64,000 bases of DNA from Lachnospiraceae bacterium (GTDB lineage: Bacteria; Bacillota; Clostridia; Lachnospirales; Lachnospiraceae), in NCBI GenBank assembly GCA_910575445.1, contig CAJTFW010000012.1, forward strand, positions 1 through 64,000, written 5' to 3'. The notes beneath the pieces are model-generated. The model did no database searches and had not been told where the DNA came from. It worked only from the letters and a program-made list of their open reading frames with translations. Positions 36,801 to 48,349 of the stretch are shown one piece after another (position 1 is the first letter of the stretch; each line of letters opens with the position of its first letter). Position numbers and translations under genes: made by a program.

Positions 36801-39800
36801 CAGGGAATCTTCCAAAATCCTGTAAGCGTTTGCCCGGCTTGTGCCATAGGTCATGTTGACAAGGGCATTTCCCCTGTCCGCATTTTTCCCCTTCACGTTC
36901 CACTGCCCGGTCACATTGGAATACTGTACGCCCATTGCCTTACGGTCAAACAGGTACTCCGGCGTTTCAAAGGTTTCACGCATGAAGTCCTCAATATATT
37001 TTGTGGAAATCCATGTTGCGCCAATCCGCACCTCAATCTCCGATGCGTCAAGCTCCTTCGGCTGTACGCCCTCCAATGAAGTTACATTAATGGCATATTC
37101 CGGGTGGTTCTCCGCAAAAGTTTTTGCCACTGACAGCTTCTCCCGCACATTCCCGCTTAAATACTCGTCTGCGGTTTCCCATTCCTCTGTCACCGGGTTC
37201 TGGAAAATTACTCCTGCAAGCTCCTTTGTAATTTCTTCCTCACTTTTACCCGCAAGCTGTGACATATACGCTAAGTCCACACCCGCCTTTTCACTGAGCG
37301 ATACCGCCAGTGCTTCACTGGCTGTATCCACGCTTGTCACAACCTCCTGCTTTTTAATGGTTCGCTTCGTGAACATATCCGCCTTGCCGATGAAGTTCCC
37401 CTCATCGTCCAGCCTTTCAAGGGAACATAACAAGCAGTAACTGGAATCCTGATTGAACGCCCTTTTATTGGTCTGTGAACTGATAAGACCGAATTTCTTG
37501 GAGAAATCATCGTATAACTGGTTTAACTCCGTCTGCTTGTTTTGAATCATATCCTCCGGGTATTCTTCCAACTGGAAATTTATCAGTTCCTGTGTGCAGT
37601 CCCGGATTGCCACCATGCCTTTAATCCTCTGCTCTGCCTTTTCCGACACGTCCACAGGCTTCATAATGGAATTTTCCCGGTAATATACGGTATCGTCCAC
37701 CACCGTATAGCTGTAATTCTTCACGTTCGGATCGGCGGGTATGTTCTCCTTTGCCAGTTCATCGTCAATCTCGTTAAAATCCGCCTGCTCGATGCTGCCC
37801 TCCACATGGGAAAGCGCATTTTTAAGCTGTGCTGACAAAGGAAGGGAAGTGTCCGGCAGGCAGGTGCTTTCCATGCCATGCGCCCCGGAAACCATCTCCA
37901 TTTTTCCCAATACCATCTCCGGGTGGTCTGAAAAATACTGGTTCATCACAATACCGTCTTTTTCCGTCAGATGCACCCAGTCCGGCTCTATATCCATTAC
38001 CCGGTCACGCTTCTTTAAAAACAGAATGTCCGAAGTGACCTCCGTACCCGCATTTTCCTTAAACGCTGTGTTTGGGAGCCTGACCGCCCCCAAAAGCTCC
38101 GCCCGCTGTGCAAGGTATTTCCGCACTTCCGGGTTTTTCTTATCCATTGTCCCCTTTGAAGTGACGAAAGCGACAATGCCGCCCGGTCTGACCTTATCCA
38201 GTGTCTTTGCAAAAAAATAGTCATGGATAAGGAAATTGTGCTTGTCATACTGCCTGTCAGACACTTTATACTGTCCGAAAGGCACGTTTCCCACCGCAAC
38301 ATCAAAAAAGTCATTGGGATAACTGGTATTCTCAAAACCTGTTATTTTAATATCCGCATGAGGGTAAAGCTGTTTTGCAATCCGCCCGGTCAACCCGTCA
38401 AGCTCCGCCCCATACAGCCTGCTTTCCTGCATTTCATCCGGCAGACAGCCATAGAAATTCCCTATCCCTGCGGCGGGATCTAACACATTCCCTCTGGTAA
38501 ATCCCATTTTCCCCACTGCGTCATAGATTGCCTGAATGATGACCGGACTTGTATAATGGGCATTTAACGTGCTTTCCCTTGCAGAAGCGTATTCCTCCGG
38601 GGATAACAGGCTCTTTAATTCCTGATATTCATTCGCCCAATTTGCTTTGGAAGAATCAAATGCATCGGCAAGACCGCCCCATCCCACATATTTTGCTAAA
38701 ATCTCCTGTTCCTCTGGTGTGGCGGTACGGTGTTCGCCCTCAATCTTTTCAAGGGTGCGTATGGCTTCTATATTCTGGCGGAATTTCTCTTTCGGCGCAA
38801 ACCCTTTCCCGGTGTTTTCAGTTTCATTAAAAGAAATGTGGTAATTTACTGCTCCTGACTTATCAATCTCCGGCTCTTTTTCTGATGCTTTTTCCGGTTC
38901 TTCCTCCGTTTCCCCTGTCAGCGTTTCCACGTCACCCATGACCTGCCTGATAAACGGATCATTCTCTAAAGCGTTTTCGTCTACAAGCTGTCCGTCCACA
39001 ATGCCTGCTTTTTCCAAACGCTCCCGGACTGCCTGCGTATCAATATCGGGGAAATCATCTTCTTTTCCAGAAACCTCCTTTGTTCCTGAAACTGTTTCTG
39101 TTTCCGGTAAATTCTCTGTTGATAAATCTTTTCCTTGTAAATCTCCGTTGAGTTTACCGCAGAAAATATCCGCTTCCTCTATCGCAGTAAATGTAGGCAC
39201 TGTGCCATCGCCCGCCACATAATAATCCTGCGTTTCGTTATCCCATACCGCATAAGGCTCTGTAAAGGCATCTGTTGTTTCTGTAACAGTAAAGCGTTCT
39301 GCTGTTTCCTGCTCCGGTTCTTCAGATAAAATTTCCGGCTCTGTTTTTGAATTTTTCTCCGCAGCTTTTTCTTCCCTCTGCTGTGCCGGCTTATTCTCAT
39401 AACGTGCCGCATATTTCTGTGCTTCCTTCAGCAGAGCGTCCATCTCCACCGCTTTTTCTGTATTGCCGCCTAATGACTGCATCAGGACATAATCAGCGGC
39501 TTCTAAAAACAAAGCATCATAAACCGCTTTTCCCTCTAACCGCCTGTCGGCATCCTCAATGGCAACCTCCCCGGTATCCTCATTCCAGCCGACCACATCT
39601 TTCATGGACAGCGCACCGCAGATTTTTACCACAGCGGACATCTCCGCAAGCCTTTCAGCCAGTGCCTTTTCACTGTCACTGATGTTGTTTTCCGGTTCAG
39701 GATTTTGTGCTTTTTGCCCGGAAGTTTCCGTTTCCCGTTCCGGTACAGCCGCCTTCTCCGGCTCCCTGTCACGCTCTATGTACCGTCTTGCCTGATTGGT

Positions 39801-42800
39801 AAAACCGTCCAGCACAGCCGGGTGGGAAGTGACGATATAATCCCTTGTCTGCCAGTCAGCGGAAGGCACAAGGCTTTTTGCCCATTCCTTATTGTTCGGT
39901 GAAAACCGCCCGTCATGGGATAAATGCGTGATTGTGTTAGCAAGGACAAGCTCTACCCGCTCCTTCCCGTACTGTCTGATAACGCCCTCGGCGGTATCCC
40001 TCGGAAGTGTATAACCGTCAAATTTTTCCGCAATCGCCTGTTCTATGGCATTTTTGCACTCTACCCGGATACCATGCTCCAGCTTTTCCTGTTCCCGGCG
40101 CATGGCTTCCTCCGCCTGCTCTTTTTTATACTGTGCATAGGCTTCCTTGCCCTTTGGCGAAAGGTATTTATCCGCTTTTACAAGCTCCCTGATGCGTTTC
40201 TCCACCACATTCCACTTCAAAAGGACTTTTGCGTATGGGTTTCCATAGCTGCCCTTTTCCAGACGGATACCCTTTGCATCATGGTCTTCATGCCCTTTAT
40301 CGCTCCCGATCAGTGCGTGGGAACTGCCGCCTGTACCATATTCATTTTTAAGGAACGCAATATTATCTTTTTTATCATGCCCTTCCATGAAATACTCATA
40401 AATCCGGAAATGCCCATGATGAAAGCCGCTGCCCCCTGTCAGGCGGGCATCTATCTCGTCCTGTGTGATAAAATCCTCATGCAAAACCTCCACACTGTCC
40501 TGTACCGGGTACTCTTTTTTCTCCGTACTTAAATCCGCTATTTCTGAAAGCAGATCCTCCGGACTTTTCACATACCGCCACTTTATCTGCTTTTCCCCGG
40601 CTTCAAGCTGTTCTTTCGCTTTGGAAAGCTCCCCGGAAACAATATCCCGCCCTTCCTGCGTGGATAAAAGCTCACAAAGGTTCGTAATGCTTTCCGGGTG
40701 GTTATAATTCTTTATGGGTATGTTCTCCGGCACTTCCCCGATACCGTCCCGGAAGAAATTGAACAGGTCATTTGACACCCTCTGCCGCTCCACTGCGTCC
40801 ACAAGGAACACTTCATTAGCGCCCATATAAGTGCCATTCTCCACCATAGACCGGACAATGCCCTCCACTTCCTGCCAGTTCATCACCGCAACCGGATTTT
40901 CCTTTGCAGACATTCCGTAGCCGATGCTCATGCCGGATTCACTGAACCAGACAGAAATAGGATTATTCCCAAAATCAAAACCTTTCCCGGTAGTCCGGTA
41001 TTCGTTTTTCAAAAACTCCGCCATTTCCTCCGGCGTCTTGCCCTGCTGGTACTTGGCATAAATGCGGCTTCTGTTATTATCCCGTCCGCCGCCTGTACGC
41101 AAAATGGCTTCAAGCTGTTCTTTTGGCAAAGAAAAAGCGGCGGGCATGATGTATTTCTCTCCTGCCTGCGCCGCTTCAATCGTGCCGATCTGTTCCTCTA
41201 TTGTAGGGAATAAACTAAGCTGCTGATAAACCTCCGTTTCCTTTGGCTCTGGTTCTTCCCACTGTGGTATCTGCCCCTCTTTCAGATATTCGCCCTTCTC
41301 CATGTAAAAAGCGATGCTGTCCCTCACAGTTTCCCATGATACAACTGCTTCTACCTTCCGGTTCAGATATGTTCCGCTCCAAAGCGTCATGCCGTTTTCA
41401 TCTGCCTTGTACCCGGCTCTTTCCTCCCCAACATAAAACTCTGTATATTCTCCATGCCTGTAGCTGTTTTTAATATATTTCGTCTGCTTATCCTTATCCG
41501 GCTCAAAAAGCATTACTCCGGCAATATCCGGGCATTTATGCTCCATAAACTCATCAAACTGCAAAATGCCTTTTTCTATCTCTGCCCAATGCCTGTTAAT
41601 GATTTCCTCCCCGGACAAAGAAAAGCCGGATAATGTGTTTTCTCCATTACCCGGCTCTGACCGTTCCCTATTTTCGGTTATTTCTTCCTCATTTACAGGC
41701 TGTATATCAGCTCTTTCAGCACGATTTCCTCCGCTGAGTGCCTGATGTTGTTCATCATCCCCACCCATTTCATCTGATTGGTGGCTTTCAGTTCCTCCGT
41801 CACGCCCTCCGCTTTCGCCATCTGCGCTGTCAGCAATTCCATCCTTTGTTCTGCCTGTTCCTGAATGGTCAGAAGATGCTCTTTCAGCTTCCCTTTCAGC
41901 AGAAGTCCGGTGTAGATTCCCTTCTTGTGTTCCTGCAAGTAATTCTTCCTCATCAGCCCGTACTTCGTCAGCGTCCCCTCCGGCTGCTCGTCCATCTGTA
42001 ACATCGGTATCAGATAATCCCCGTTTTTCTCGTAGGTCAGATTCATCATTATTTCCCCTTTCCCCGGCATTTCCGGTCTGTGTGGTAGATTGTACGTCTT
42101 GCGTTTCACTTTCGCGCTTTAAAGCATTATAGCGTGTGTCAGCGGTATTTGCAAGTCCTTTTCCAACTAAATTTTTCGATGCTTCATTTCTAGCATACGC
42201 TCTGTCATACGCCCCGATTGCCTTCCCGATTTCCATAAGGACAGGCTTGGATAAATCGGATATGCTGTCCCCGATATGCGACAGGGTTTCCACCGTATTA
42301 AATTCATGGATATAAGGGAACTGGATTTCCTCTGCCAGCTCCGCATCATCCATGCCGCACCTCTTTAAGACCATGTAAGCAATACTGTCCGCCAGCGTTT
42401 CCCGGACACGCACAGCAACATTCAGTTCGTCCAGTTCCTCAAGAAAACTTCCTTCTTTCAGATATTCCATATCCGAAGCAAGCTCCCCATAACAATCCTG
42501 TGCAATCCGGGCAGCAATCTCCCTGATCCTGTCCATAAACCCGGCTTCTTTGTTGGTATCCCCGTAAATCCCTTCCAGACGGTCAAGCACCGCTTCCTGA
42601 TGTTCCTCTTTCATTTCCCATAGCTGCGGGAAACGTCCGATACGCCTTGCCTTATGCACGTCCGATATGTCAAAAACATACCGCAGTCCGGTGTAAGGAC
42701 TTCCTTCTTCATCAATCAGTGCAATCCCCTTTGCCCCTTTGTTTACCCAACAGTGCATTTTGTCATTCCATATCTCTATGGAAGCACAGGCTGTGGCATC

Positions 42801-42953
42801 CGGTCTTTGGGCATAAATAAGGAGCTGGTCTTTGAACGGGTATTTGTAGAGCCTTGATGCTGTGTTCAGATATTTCTTCCAGCTTTCTTCATTCCTCGCC
42901 ACTTCCTTTGATGTTTCTGCGGAAAGTGCGGAAATTAAGTCATATTTTCTCAT
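33849..42953 (-). CDS. giant polyvalent protein: ArdC-N, DNA methylase, SNF2 helicase
   Basis: 3034 residues. The N-terminal ArdC-like domain (about 20-85: [27 protein letters not shown]-type pattern) is followed by a very charged linker. LPD-like repeats come next. An N6-adenine methylase has motif [14 protein letters not shown] near 1490 and motif IV NVPFGQ near 1553. A superfamily 2 helicase has GAGKT near 2160, DESHNYKN near 2323, TGTPISNS, and [10 protein letters not shown] near 2655. The tail has [13 protein letters not shown]. This is the methylase/helicase of Tn1549-type ICEs, probably protecting or remodelling incoming DNA. The NPPF motif is NVPF here, so methylase activity is uncertain. 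Confidence 0.9.
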   Translation of the reverse strand: MRKYDLISALSAETSKEVARNEESWKKYLNTASRLYKYPFKDQLLIYAQRPDATACASIEIWNDKMHCWVNKGAKGIALIDEEGSPYTGLRYVFDISDVHKARRIGRFPQLWEMKEEHQEAVLDRLEGIYGDTNKEAGFMDRIREIAARIAQDCYGELASDMEYLKEGSFLEELDELNVAVRVRETLADSIAYMVLKRCGMDDAELAEEIQFPYIHEFNTVETLSHIGDSISDLSKPVLMEIGKAIGAYDRAYARNEASKNLVGKGLANTADTRYNALKRESETQDVQSTTQTGNAGERGNNDESDLREKRGLSDTDVTDGRAAGGDADEVRADEEELLAGTQEGNLHRTSAEREAERASSDHSGTGRTKDGIADSADGESGGRDGGTESHQSDEMGGDDEQHQALSGGNRAERADIQPVNEEEITENRERSEPGNGENTLSGFSLSGEEIINRHWAEIEKGILQFDEFMEHKCPDIAGVMLFEPDKDKQTKYIKNSYRHGEYTEFYVGEERAGYKADENGMTLWSGTYLNRKVEAVVSWETVRDSIAFYMEKGEYLKEGQIPQWEEPEPKETEVYQQLSLFPTIEEQIGTIEAAQAGEKYIMPAAFSLPKEQLEAILRTGGGRDNNRSRIYAKYQQGKTPEEMAEFLKNEYRTTGKGFDFGNNPISVWFSESGMSIGYGMSAKENPVAVMNWQEVEGIVRSMVENGTYMGANEVFLVDAVERQRVSNDLFNFFRDGIGEVPENIPIKNYNHPESITNLCELLSTQEGRDIVSGELSKAKEQLEAGEKQIKWRYVKSPEDLLSEIADLSTEKKEYPVQDSVEVLHEDFITQDEIDARLTGGSGFHHGHFRIYEYFMEGHDKKDNIAFLKNEYGTGGSSHALIGSDKGHEDHDAKGIRLEKGSYGNPYAKVLLKWNVVEKRIRELVKADKYLSPKGKEAYAQYKKEQAEEAMRREQEKLEHGIRVECKNAIEQAIAEKFDGYTLPRDTAEGVIRQYGKERVELVLANTITHLSHDGRFSPNNKEWAKSLVPSADWQTRDYIVTSHPAVLDGFTNQARRYIERDREPEKAAVPERETETSGQKAQNPEPENNISDSEKALAERLAEMSAVVKICGALSMKDVVGWNEDTGEVAIEDADRRLEGKAVYDALFLEAADYVLMQSLGGNTEKAVEMDALLKEAQKYAARYENKPAQQREEKAAEKNSKTEPEILSEEPEQETAERFTVTETTDAFTEPYAVWDNETQDYYVAGDGTVPTFTAIEEADIFCGKLNGDLQGKDLSTENLPETETVSGTKEVSGKEDDFPDIDTQAVRERLEKAGIVDGQLVDENALENDPFIRQVMGDVETLTGETEEEPEKASEKEPEIDKSGAVNYHISFNETENTGKGFAPKEKFRQNIEAIRTLEKIEGEHRTATPEEQEILAKYVGWGGLADAFDSSKANWANEYQELKSLLSPEEYASARESTLNAHYTSPVIIQAIYDAVGKMGFTRGNVLDPAAGIGNFYGCLPDEMQESRLYGAELDGLTGRIAKQLYPHADIKITGFENTSYPNDFFDVAVGNVPFGQYKVSDRQYDKHNFLIHDYFFAKTLDKVRPGGIVAFVTSKGTMDKKNPEVRKYLAQRAELLGAVRLPNTAFKENAGTEVTSDILFLKKRDRVMDIEPDWVHLTEKDGIVMNQYFSDHPEMVLGKMEMVSGAHGMESTCLPDTSLPLSAQLKNALSHVEGSIEQADFNEIDDELAKENIPADPNVKNYSYTVVDDTVYYRENSIMKPVDVSEKAEQRIKGMVAIRDCTQELINFQLEEYPEDMIQNKQTELNQLYDDFSKKFGLISSQTNKRAFNQDSSYCLLCSLERLDDEGNFIGKADMFTKRTIKKQEVVTSVDTASEALAVSLSEKAGVDLAYMSQLAGKSEEEITKELAGVIFQNPVTEEWETADEYLSGNVREKLSVAKTFAENHPEYAINVTSLEGVQPKELDASEIEVRIGATWISTKYIEDFMRETFETPEYLFDRKAMGVQYSNVTGQWNVKGKNADRGNALVNMTYGTSRANAYRILEDSLNLRDTRIFDVVTEDGKEKRVLNKKETMLASQKQEAIREAFKDWVFRDPERRQDLCAKYNELFNSTRPREYDGSHLKFPGMTPDIILRPHQLNAVAHQLYGDNTLLAHCVGAGKTFEMIAAAMESKRLGLCQKSLFVVPNHLTEQWASDFLRLYPGANILAATKKDFEPANRKKFCSRIATGDYDAVIIGHSQFEKIPLSTERQMAMIERQIAEIEMAIEALKAENGERYSIKQMEKTKKSLNTRLSRLNDASRKDNVVTFEQLGVDKLFVDESHNYKNLFLYTKMRNVAGIAQSEAQKSSDMFAKCQYMDELTGGKGITFATGTPISNSMTELYTNMRYLQYNTLQRLGLGHFDSWAASFGETQTAIELAPEGTGYRAKTRFAKFFNLPELIALFKESADIQTPDMLKLPVPEADYENIVLKPSEYQQDMVHSLADRAEAVRDRKVQPNIDNMLKITNDGRKLALDQRLINDMLPDEENSKATTCVEKAFEIWEQTKEQKSAQLIFCDLSTPKGDGTFNVYEDIRDKLMAKGVPENEIAFIHDANTETRKAELFAKVRSGQVRFLLGSTAKMGAGTNVQDRLIALHHLDVPWRPSDIEQQEGRILRQGNMNEKVKIFRYVTEGTFDSYSWQLIENKQKFIGQIMTSKSPVRSCEDIDEAALTYAEVKALATGNPYIKEKMDLDIQVSKLKLLKANHTSQKYRLEDNIVKHYPVQIASMKERLAGYRADIQTYAQNKFPDKDTFSIKIGNRVYTDKKEAGAALIDMCRSAKQPNMAVTIGEYQGFKMSVSFDSFFSKFTVNLKGSISHEVEIGADPLGNLQRLSNALEGMGKRVEEVAQKLENVEHQLETAKVEVTKPFPQETELAEKLERLTELNALLNMDEKGGDGIDMDDEPENDGEQEEMDTEEMEREAEVVTDAPFKPQINRTVSEKVAEHGKERMLSDSPRGRISVKEKLAEMRQKAYGQKMPEKPEISKGKGKEESL

Positions 42954-42998
42954 GGTAAACCTCCATTTCCTGTTTATTGTTTTTGAGCAATAAAAAAG

Positions 42999-43031
42999 GT
43001 GGCTATGGTTCGTTCATAAGCCATTGCCACC
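42999..43031 (-). terminator. terminator after the nuclease cassette
   Basis: On the minus strand GGTGGCAATGG pairs with CCATAGCCACC and is followed directly by TTTTTTATTG. It lies between the HNH gene stop (43166) and the polyvalent gene start (42953). Confidence 0.75.
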
Positions 43032-43165
43032 AGTGACGGTAAATTTTATTCGATTTTTCTCTGCCCCTTTCTCATTTTGTTTTTATATTAAGAAACCACC
43101 TAATATCTCTCCTAAGTGTTACTCTAAATAAAATATTATCTCCAAAATAACTCTTAATTGTAAAA

Positions 43166-44401
43166 TCAATTGTCATCTTCTACTCTTATTTTATCAATAC
43201 CTGCCAAAAAAGCATTTATTCTTTCAAATTTTTTATAAGTATACTGACGTATATCAATTGTCCCATCTCTCACAAACTTATCAATAAGCAATGGGTAAGA
43301 TACAACATTATTACTCTCTCCTATACAAGTAACTTGCCTAAATGTACTATCTTTTAACTTATCATCTTCATCAAAATATAACCGCAAACTATTTAAATGA
43401 AATCCCATTTCATTCCTTAAATAAGACCTTGCATCCTCTTTTTTCAATTCTTTTATTTTATCAATGTCAAAATAATCATATCCTAACTTCGCAGAAAGTA
43501 CATCTGACATATTTTTCTTTAAAGATTCCTTTTGTATTGCTACTTCTACACGTTTCCTAAATTCATGCAAATCCATACAAGGTTCTACATTAAAAAACAT
43601 TGCGTAAGTAAGAATATGTTTAGGTTTTCTTATGTAAAGTTCTGGTATTGTACGGTCAATTTTTTGAAGAAGTTGCAAATATGTTTCCAGAATTGATTTT
43701 TTAGTATCCCATTCATCAGATAGAAGTACATAATATTGAAATGTATTGAATAAGTCTACATAGCACCATAACATATTGCCTTGACTAAAGAGAATTAAAT
43801 TATGATACAATTCCATATTCGTCTTTAGCTCAATGTATTCATCCATTGGATTTAAAGCCACAAATGGTATAACCGGAAATCTAAACAAAACATTTTCCAC
43901 TTTTTCACCATTTTTTTGTACTTCTACACCTTTACGCAATACACTAACATCTATACCTTTTTCCAATGCGAAATTAAAGGCTATTTTACTAATTCCATTT
44001 TTGAATGAAATATTTTCAATTGGAAAATCGTATGCTAATATTTCAAATTTCAGTTTAGCAATATCACATTTCAATTTTTTGCTTATTTCTGGACAAGCAA
44101 CCACTTTTCCGTTTTTTATAATAACATCATAAACCTTATTTTCATATATTGCCTTTCCAGTACAGGTTGGCTGTGATTTTTTATTATTAGTTTTCACAAA
44201 GTTCTCAATTTGACTAATTATAGGGTTAAATGTTTTTGTAAAAGGTGCATCTATTTTTTTACTGATAACACAATTATTACATTCATCACAACATATATCC
44301 TCTGATTCATACAATCCGCCAAGAGCATTTTGTATAATATGTTCTCTGCTTCTTTTTACAATAGGTTTCCCACAATAAACACAAGTATCTCTTTTTGCCA
44401 T
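43166..44401 (-). CDS. HNH-endonuclease-like protein (cargo)
   Basis: 411 residues. The first 45 residues hold a CVYCGKP zinc knuckle, SREHIIQNALGG (the histidine core of an HNH/ββα-metal fold) and CCDECNN, the HNH_5-like pattern with a CxxC pair. The remaining ~360 residues have no recognised domain and may sense or bind something. It is AT-rich and lies 59 bases after the PD-(D/E)XK gene in the same direction. Together they form a promoter-to-terminator cassette inserted in the transfer operon. A defence nuclease role is inferred. Confidence 0.75.
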   Translation of the reverse strand: MAKRDTCVYCGKPIVKRSREHIIQNALGGLYESEDICCDECNNCVISKKIDAPFTKTFNPIISQIENFVKTNNKKSQPTCTGKAIYENKVYDVIIKNGKVVACPEISKKLKCDIAKLKFEILAYDFPIENISFKNGISKIAFNFALEKGIDVSVLRKGVEVQKNGEKVENVLFRFPVIPFVALNPMDEYIELKTNMELYHNLILFSQGNMLWCYVDLFNTFQYYVLLSDEWDTKKSILETYLQLLQKIDRTIPELYIRKPKHILTYAMFFNVEPCMDLHEFRKRVEVAIQKESLKKNMSDVLSAKLGYDYFDIDKIKELKKEDARSYLRNEMGFHLNSLRLYFDEDDKLKDSTFRQVTCIGESNNVVSYPLLIDKFVRDGTIDIRQYTYKKFERINAFLAGIDKIRVEDDN

Positions 44402-44460
44402 TGCTACTCCTTTATGAACATTCTATCAGAATATTTCTTTTACAAATTTTCAAAACACCA

Positions 44461-45732
44461 CTATTGCTTAATGTATAAATCATATACCATTATATTAATT
44501 GTCAATGTATCCTTTGAATCGGATTCTTTGGAAAAAATGCCTTGCCACTGATTATATTCAAGGTGAATAATACTTTTACACCTATCTGATGCTTTCAAAA
44601 CCGCATCTATACTATCAAGCAGCGATTCAAAATCTTTATTATCTTTATTAAAAATTATAAGTGATGTTTTTGTTTCCCTCCAAGTTGTATAACTGCATAA
44701 CTGGTCTATTGCTTCAATAAATTTTTTACTGCCATGCCAAATCTTACATTCAGCTACATATGCTGCCTTATTCTCAAATGGAATGTAAATGTCAGTCTTT
44801 CCAACTTTGTTAAAAGTTTCCCCTGAAGCTGTACCCTGATAGTGACTATTCAAATTTGACAAAATAACATCTCTCAATTCTTCTTCCAATAGCTTATTGA
44901 AAGTACGAGCTGTCTTTTCCATTGATATACATGCTAAAGAAATAATACTTTTTATATTTTCATAATGCGTATCGGAAATTTCATAATTTTTTTCCGGTTC
45001 TTTTCTATTCGGAAAAGATACTTCTTTTTTCTTCTTTGTTTTTTTCAGAACAATAGGTTTTGTATTAGGAGCATTAGCATTTATTTTTAATGGCAACTCC
45101 AACCTTTCTCTCATTTCCAAATAATCATTTGCCTTTTGTAATCTTGTTTCCAAATACTTTTCTACTATGTTTGGTAATCCATTATTATAATTCTTTACTT
45201 CTTTATTTATTGTTTCTATTGTTTTAAAATATGTATCTATCTCCTGCTGAAATCCCTTTTGAACGATCTCATTACTATTTTCGCTTCTTTGCAACTCACT
45301 CTTTGCATACTCCAGAGAAAATATAATTTTTCCATAATCATCATCAGTTGGTGCTATTACTCTATCAACTGGAAAACTTTGCATATAAAAAGTTGACGGT
45401 CTTAAATCCAACAAATCTTTATCTCCATCAAAAGGAATTGTAAAAATAATTTTATATCCATCTATCATGTGATACTGAGAACCAAATTCACTATATCCGG
45501 GACGATAGAACTGATTATATCTTTGTATCTTTGTTTCGGTAAGCTCTTTCGTTATGTTTTCCTTAAATATCTGAATTTCTTCAATTTGATATTTTGCTAC
45601 ATAATACTCTGCCAAGTCACCTAAATCAGTATTACATATTTCTGCATTTGTTAATTTATTAATTTCGTCTCTAATGCTATCAGATATAGCTCTAAAACTT
45701 AATGTTGTTTCCCCTTTTTCAAATAAATTCAT
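44461..45732 (-). CDS. PD-(D/E)XK nuclease-like protein (cargo)
   Basis: 423 residues. The C-terminal part shows a restriction-endonuclease-like core: VGKTDIYIPF (Asp near 313), then YVAECKIWHG (E-x-K near 327-329) and EAIDQLCSYTTWRETKTSLIIFNKD, the Mrr-like order of strand, catalytic acid, ExK and helix. The N-terminal ~220 residues are helical with a coiled coil and have no recognised domain. It has its own promoter and precedes the HNH gene. AT-rich composition marks it as acquired. Likely cleaves DNA as part of a two-gene defence or anti-competitor system, by inference. Confidence 0.75.
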   Translation of the reverse strand: MNLFEKGETTLSFRAISDSIRDEINKLTNAEICNTDLGDLAEYYVAKYQIEEIQIFKENITKELTETKIQRYNQFYRPGYSEFGSQYHMIDGYKIIFTIPFDGDKDLLDLRPSTFYMQSFPVDRVIAPTDDDYGKIIFSLEYAKSELQRSENSNEIVQKGFQQEIDTYFKTIETINKEVKNYNNGLPNIVEKYLETRLQKANDYLEMRERLELPLKINANAPNTKPIVLKKTKKKKEVSFPNRKEPEKNYEISDTHYENIKSIISLACISMEKTARTFNKLLEEELRDVILSNLNSHYQGTASGETFNKVGKTDIYIPFENKAAYVAECKIWHGSKKFIEAIDQLCSYTTWRETKTSLIIFNKDNKDFESLLDSIDAVLKASDRCKSIIHLEYNQWQGIFSKESDSKDTLTINIMVYDLYIKQ

Positions 45733-45776
45733 CTTTCACTATCTCCCTATCTACATAATAGCACAACCTTTCTCTA

Positions 45777-45805
45777 ATTATATCCTCTAGCCATATAAAT
45801 CTCAA
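45777..45805 (-). promoter_or_regulatory. promoter of the nuclease cassette
   Basis: On the minus strand TTGAGA (45800-45805) and TATAAT (45777-45782) are exactly 17 bases apart. They lie about 45 bases upstream of the ATG at 45732. The -10 is a perfect consensus, so the cassette is expressed on its own. Confidence 0.75.
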
Positions 45806-45817
45806 CCACTTCTAAAT

Positions 45818-45851
45818 AGACTGCAAAACATTTTTAAATGCTTTACAGTCT
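45818..45851 (-). terminator. terminator before the nuclease cassette
   Basis: On the minus strand AGACTGTAAAGCATTT pairs with AAATGTTTTGCAGTCT. It follows the HTH gene stop (45879) by 27 bases and precedes the cassette promoter, so the upstream operon is cut off from the cassette. Confidence 0.65.
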
Positions 45852-45878
45852 ATTTTCACCAGTTATATTAAATTTCCA

Positions 45879-46214
45879 TCATGCATAGAAACCCTGTTCC
45901 TCAATGCCTTTTTCCAGAATAGTATGTATCAGTTCCTCCAGTTCCACACCGTTAATCTCGCTGACTACAATCAGCTTTGCAAGGGTATCTTTCTGTACGG
46001 ATATTGCATACTGTTCCTCATCGGCACGAAGCTCATGGACACAGATGCCAAGTCCGTCCGCAATCCTGCATACCACACCAAGCTCCGGCTCTCTGATGCC
46101 CGCCAGAATATCCATGATTGTCCTCTCCGGCACTCTTGACATTCTGGAAAGCTCCATAATGCTGACTTCTTCCTCTTTCATCACGTTTAATAACTTATCT
46201 CCTGTTGTAAACAT
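45879..46214 (-). CDS. helix-turn-helix ICE protein
   Basis: 111 residues with an XRE-like fold: VMKEEEVSIMELSRMSRVPERTIMDILAGIREPELGVVCRIADGLGI. The tail (ELEELIHTILEKGIEEQ) may dimerise. It starts 14 bases after the topB stop and ends the operon segment before a terminator. It could regulate transfer genes; its target is unknown. Confidence 0.75.
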   Translation of the reverse strand: MFTTGDKLLNVMKEEEVSIMELSRMSRVPERTIMDILAGIREPELGVVCRIADGLGICVHELRADEEQYAISVQKDTLAKLIVVSEINGVELEELIHTILEKGIEEQGFYA

Positions 46215-46228
46215 ATCTTTACCTCCCT

Positions 46229-48349
46229 CTATTTTTTCTTCCCGCCGGAAGATTTCTTTTTTGGAAATTCCATAACAAATTTAAACTGTACCCCGCTTTT
46301 TTCTTCCCCGTCTTTGGTGTAGTGGTATTCCTCCGTCCCACTCGGAATGATATAGGCATCATAAGGCTTGCCTGCCTTGCTCTTTAACCCTTTTAACAGA
46401 ATTTTCTTCCCGGCAAGCAAATCCTTTACCTGCGTGTCGGTAAGGGCAGCTCCCATTACCCGGCTCACATTCATACCGCATTTCTTCACACAGTACGCAC
46501 CGAATTTCCCCTTTACCACCTGACCGCCGCAGTTCGGACACGTCCCAAGCACTGTCTGTTCCTGTGCGAACATCTTTTTCTGTTCGTCACTGACCTCATG
46601 GTAGGTGTGTATCAGCTCCGACACCATGTTTTCAATATCCGCCATGAAGTCCTCCATTGGAAGCTCCCCTTTCGCTACCAGTGTCAGGGCATTTTCCCAA
46701 TCGGCAGTAAGTTTCGGGGATTTCACAACATCCGGCAGGACTGTAATCAGCTTCAGCCCGTCCTCGGTGGGTATGATCTGTTTTTTCTCACGCTTTACAA
46801 AACCGTCTTTTACCAGCTTTTCAATGATGTCCGCCCTTGTTGCAGGCGTACCCAAGCCTTTCCGCTCCACATCATCGCCCATATCTTCCGCCCCGGCACG
46901 TTCCATTGCCGACAATAATAAATCTTCTGTAAAGTGCTTCGGCGGGGAAGTGAAATGCTCGCTGATTTTCGTCTGCACACCGTCAAATGCCTGTCCTTCC
47001 GACAGTTCCGGCAGCTTCTTTTCCTCTTTTTCTTCCTCCTGATTCTCGGAAATTTTAAAGGAACGCTTAAAGGCATCTTCAAAAGACTTCCACCCATTAT
47101 GCGTGACAGACTTCCCGGAAACAGTAAATGTGTATCCGTTACAGGAAAACTCTGCCTTGACCGTTTCATACAGATGCTTCTCCCCGGTGGCGCATAAAAG
47201 GCGGTTCGCAACCAGAGATAAGATTTTACGCTCCGTTTCCGGCAGTGCCGCAAGGTCAGCCTTCGCAATCTCCATTGTGGGGATAATGGCGTGGTGGTCT
47301 GTCACCTTTTTACTGTTCAGAATCCTCTTTATATCCGGTCTGGGAGCCTTATTTTCCTCAAACATCAGGGAATGGAACACCGCTTCGATTACACCCTCTG
47401 CGGTCTGCCCCATATCGTCAGATAAAAACTGGCTGTCCGTCCTCGGATATGTGGCTAACTTTTTCTCATAAAGGCTCTGTGTGTACTCTAATGTCTGCTT
47501 TGCGGTAAACCCAAACAGGCGGTTCGCATCCCTCTGGAGCGTAGTGAGGTCATAGAGCTTCGGCGGCATGACTGTCTTTTCCTCTTTCACAACAGACGTG
47601 GTAAGAGCCTGCCCGTTCCGGCAAGCTCCCGCAATCTCATCTGCTTTCTTTTTATCATCAATGCGCCCGGTGGCGGCATCCATCCCATCCATCAGGATAT
47701 GCGCCATGTAATATTTTTCCTTCTGGAAATTCATAATCTTTGCTTCCCTGTCCACCAGCATCGCAAGGGTAGGTGTCTGTACCCTGCCCACCTTCAGGAC
47801 TTTCCCGCCATACAAAACAGTGAACAGCCTTGTACCGTTGATGCCCACAAGCCAGTCCGCTTCCTGCCTGCACAGTGCGGAATGGTATAAATTATCGTAA
47901 TCGCTCCCCGGCTGTAAATTCTCAAACCCTTCCCGGATTGCGCTTTCCTCCATTGAGGAAATCCACAGGCGTTTGATCGGCTTGTCACAGCCTGCCATTT
48001 CATACACCAGACGGAAGATAAGCTCGCCCTCCCGCCCGGCGTCAGTGGCACAGATTGTAGCGGTGACATCTTTCCTGTGCATCAACTGGCAAAGCACGTC
48101 ATACTGCGCTTTCGTGTCCGGCTTGACCTCATACTGCCATTTTTCCGGATTTACGGGAAGGCTCTCATACGTCCATTTCTTCCACTGTTCCCCGTAGCTT
48201 TCCGGCTGTGCCAGCTCCACCAGATGCCCCACGCACCAGCTCACAATATACCCGTTCCCTTCCATATATCCGTCACTGATTTCCGTTGCGCCGATTACCT
48301 CTGAAATGCTTCTCGCAACACTTGGTTTTTCCGTTATCACTAACTGCAT
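46229..48349 (-). CDS. topB: DNA topoisomerase III
   Basis: 706-residue type IA topoisomerase. An N-terminal TOPRIM domain (MQLVITEKPSVARSI; ATDAGREGELIFRL with DxD-like acids) is followed by the central domain with the active-site Tyr in TYPRTDSQFLS (about 300). A C-terminal zinc motif CPNCGGQVVKGKFGAYC is present. Conjugative elements of the Tn1549 group carry such an enzyme to handle topology during transfer. The gene abuts the CD1107-type gene. Confidence 0.93.
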   Translation of the reverse strand: MQLVITEKPSVARSISEVIGATEISDGYMEGNGYIVSWCVGHLVELAQPESYGEQWKKWTYESLPVNPEKWQYEVKPDTKAQYDVLCQLMHRKDVTATICATDAGREGELIFRLVYEMAGCDKPIKRLWISSMEESAIREGFENLQPGSDYDNLYHSALCRQEADWLVGINGTRLFTVLYGGKVLKVGRVQTPTLAMLVDREAKIMNFQKEKYYMAHILMDGMDAATGRIDDKKKADEIAGACRNGQALTTSVVKEEKTVMPPKLYDLTTLQRDANRLFGFTAKQTLEYTQSLYEKKLATYPRTDSQFLSDDMGQTAEGVIEAVFHSLMFEENKAPRPDIKRILNSKKVTDHHAIIPTMEIAKADLAALPETERKILSLVANRLLCATGEKHLYETVKAEFSCNGYTFTVSGKSVTHNGWKSFEDAFKRSFKISENQEEEKEEKKLPELSEGQAFDGVQTKISEHFTSPPKHFTEDLLLSAMERAGAEDMGDDVERKGLGTPATRADIIEKLVKDGFVKREKKQIIPTEDGLKLITVLPDVVKSPKLTADWENALTLVAKGELPMEDFMADIENMVSELIHTYHEVSDEQKKMFAQEQTVLGTCPNCGGQVVKGKFGAYCVKKCGMNVSRVMGAALTDTQVKDLLAGKKILLKGLKSKAGKPYDAYIIPSGTEEYHYTKDGEEKSGVQFKFVMEFPKKKSSGGKKK

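Noticed and set aside
33955-42857. Many open frames of 60-200 codons on the plus strand opposite the 3034-residue gene
   Set aside because: They mirror the codon pattern of the real gene, have no ribosome binding sites and no recognisable domains.
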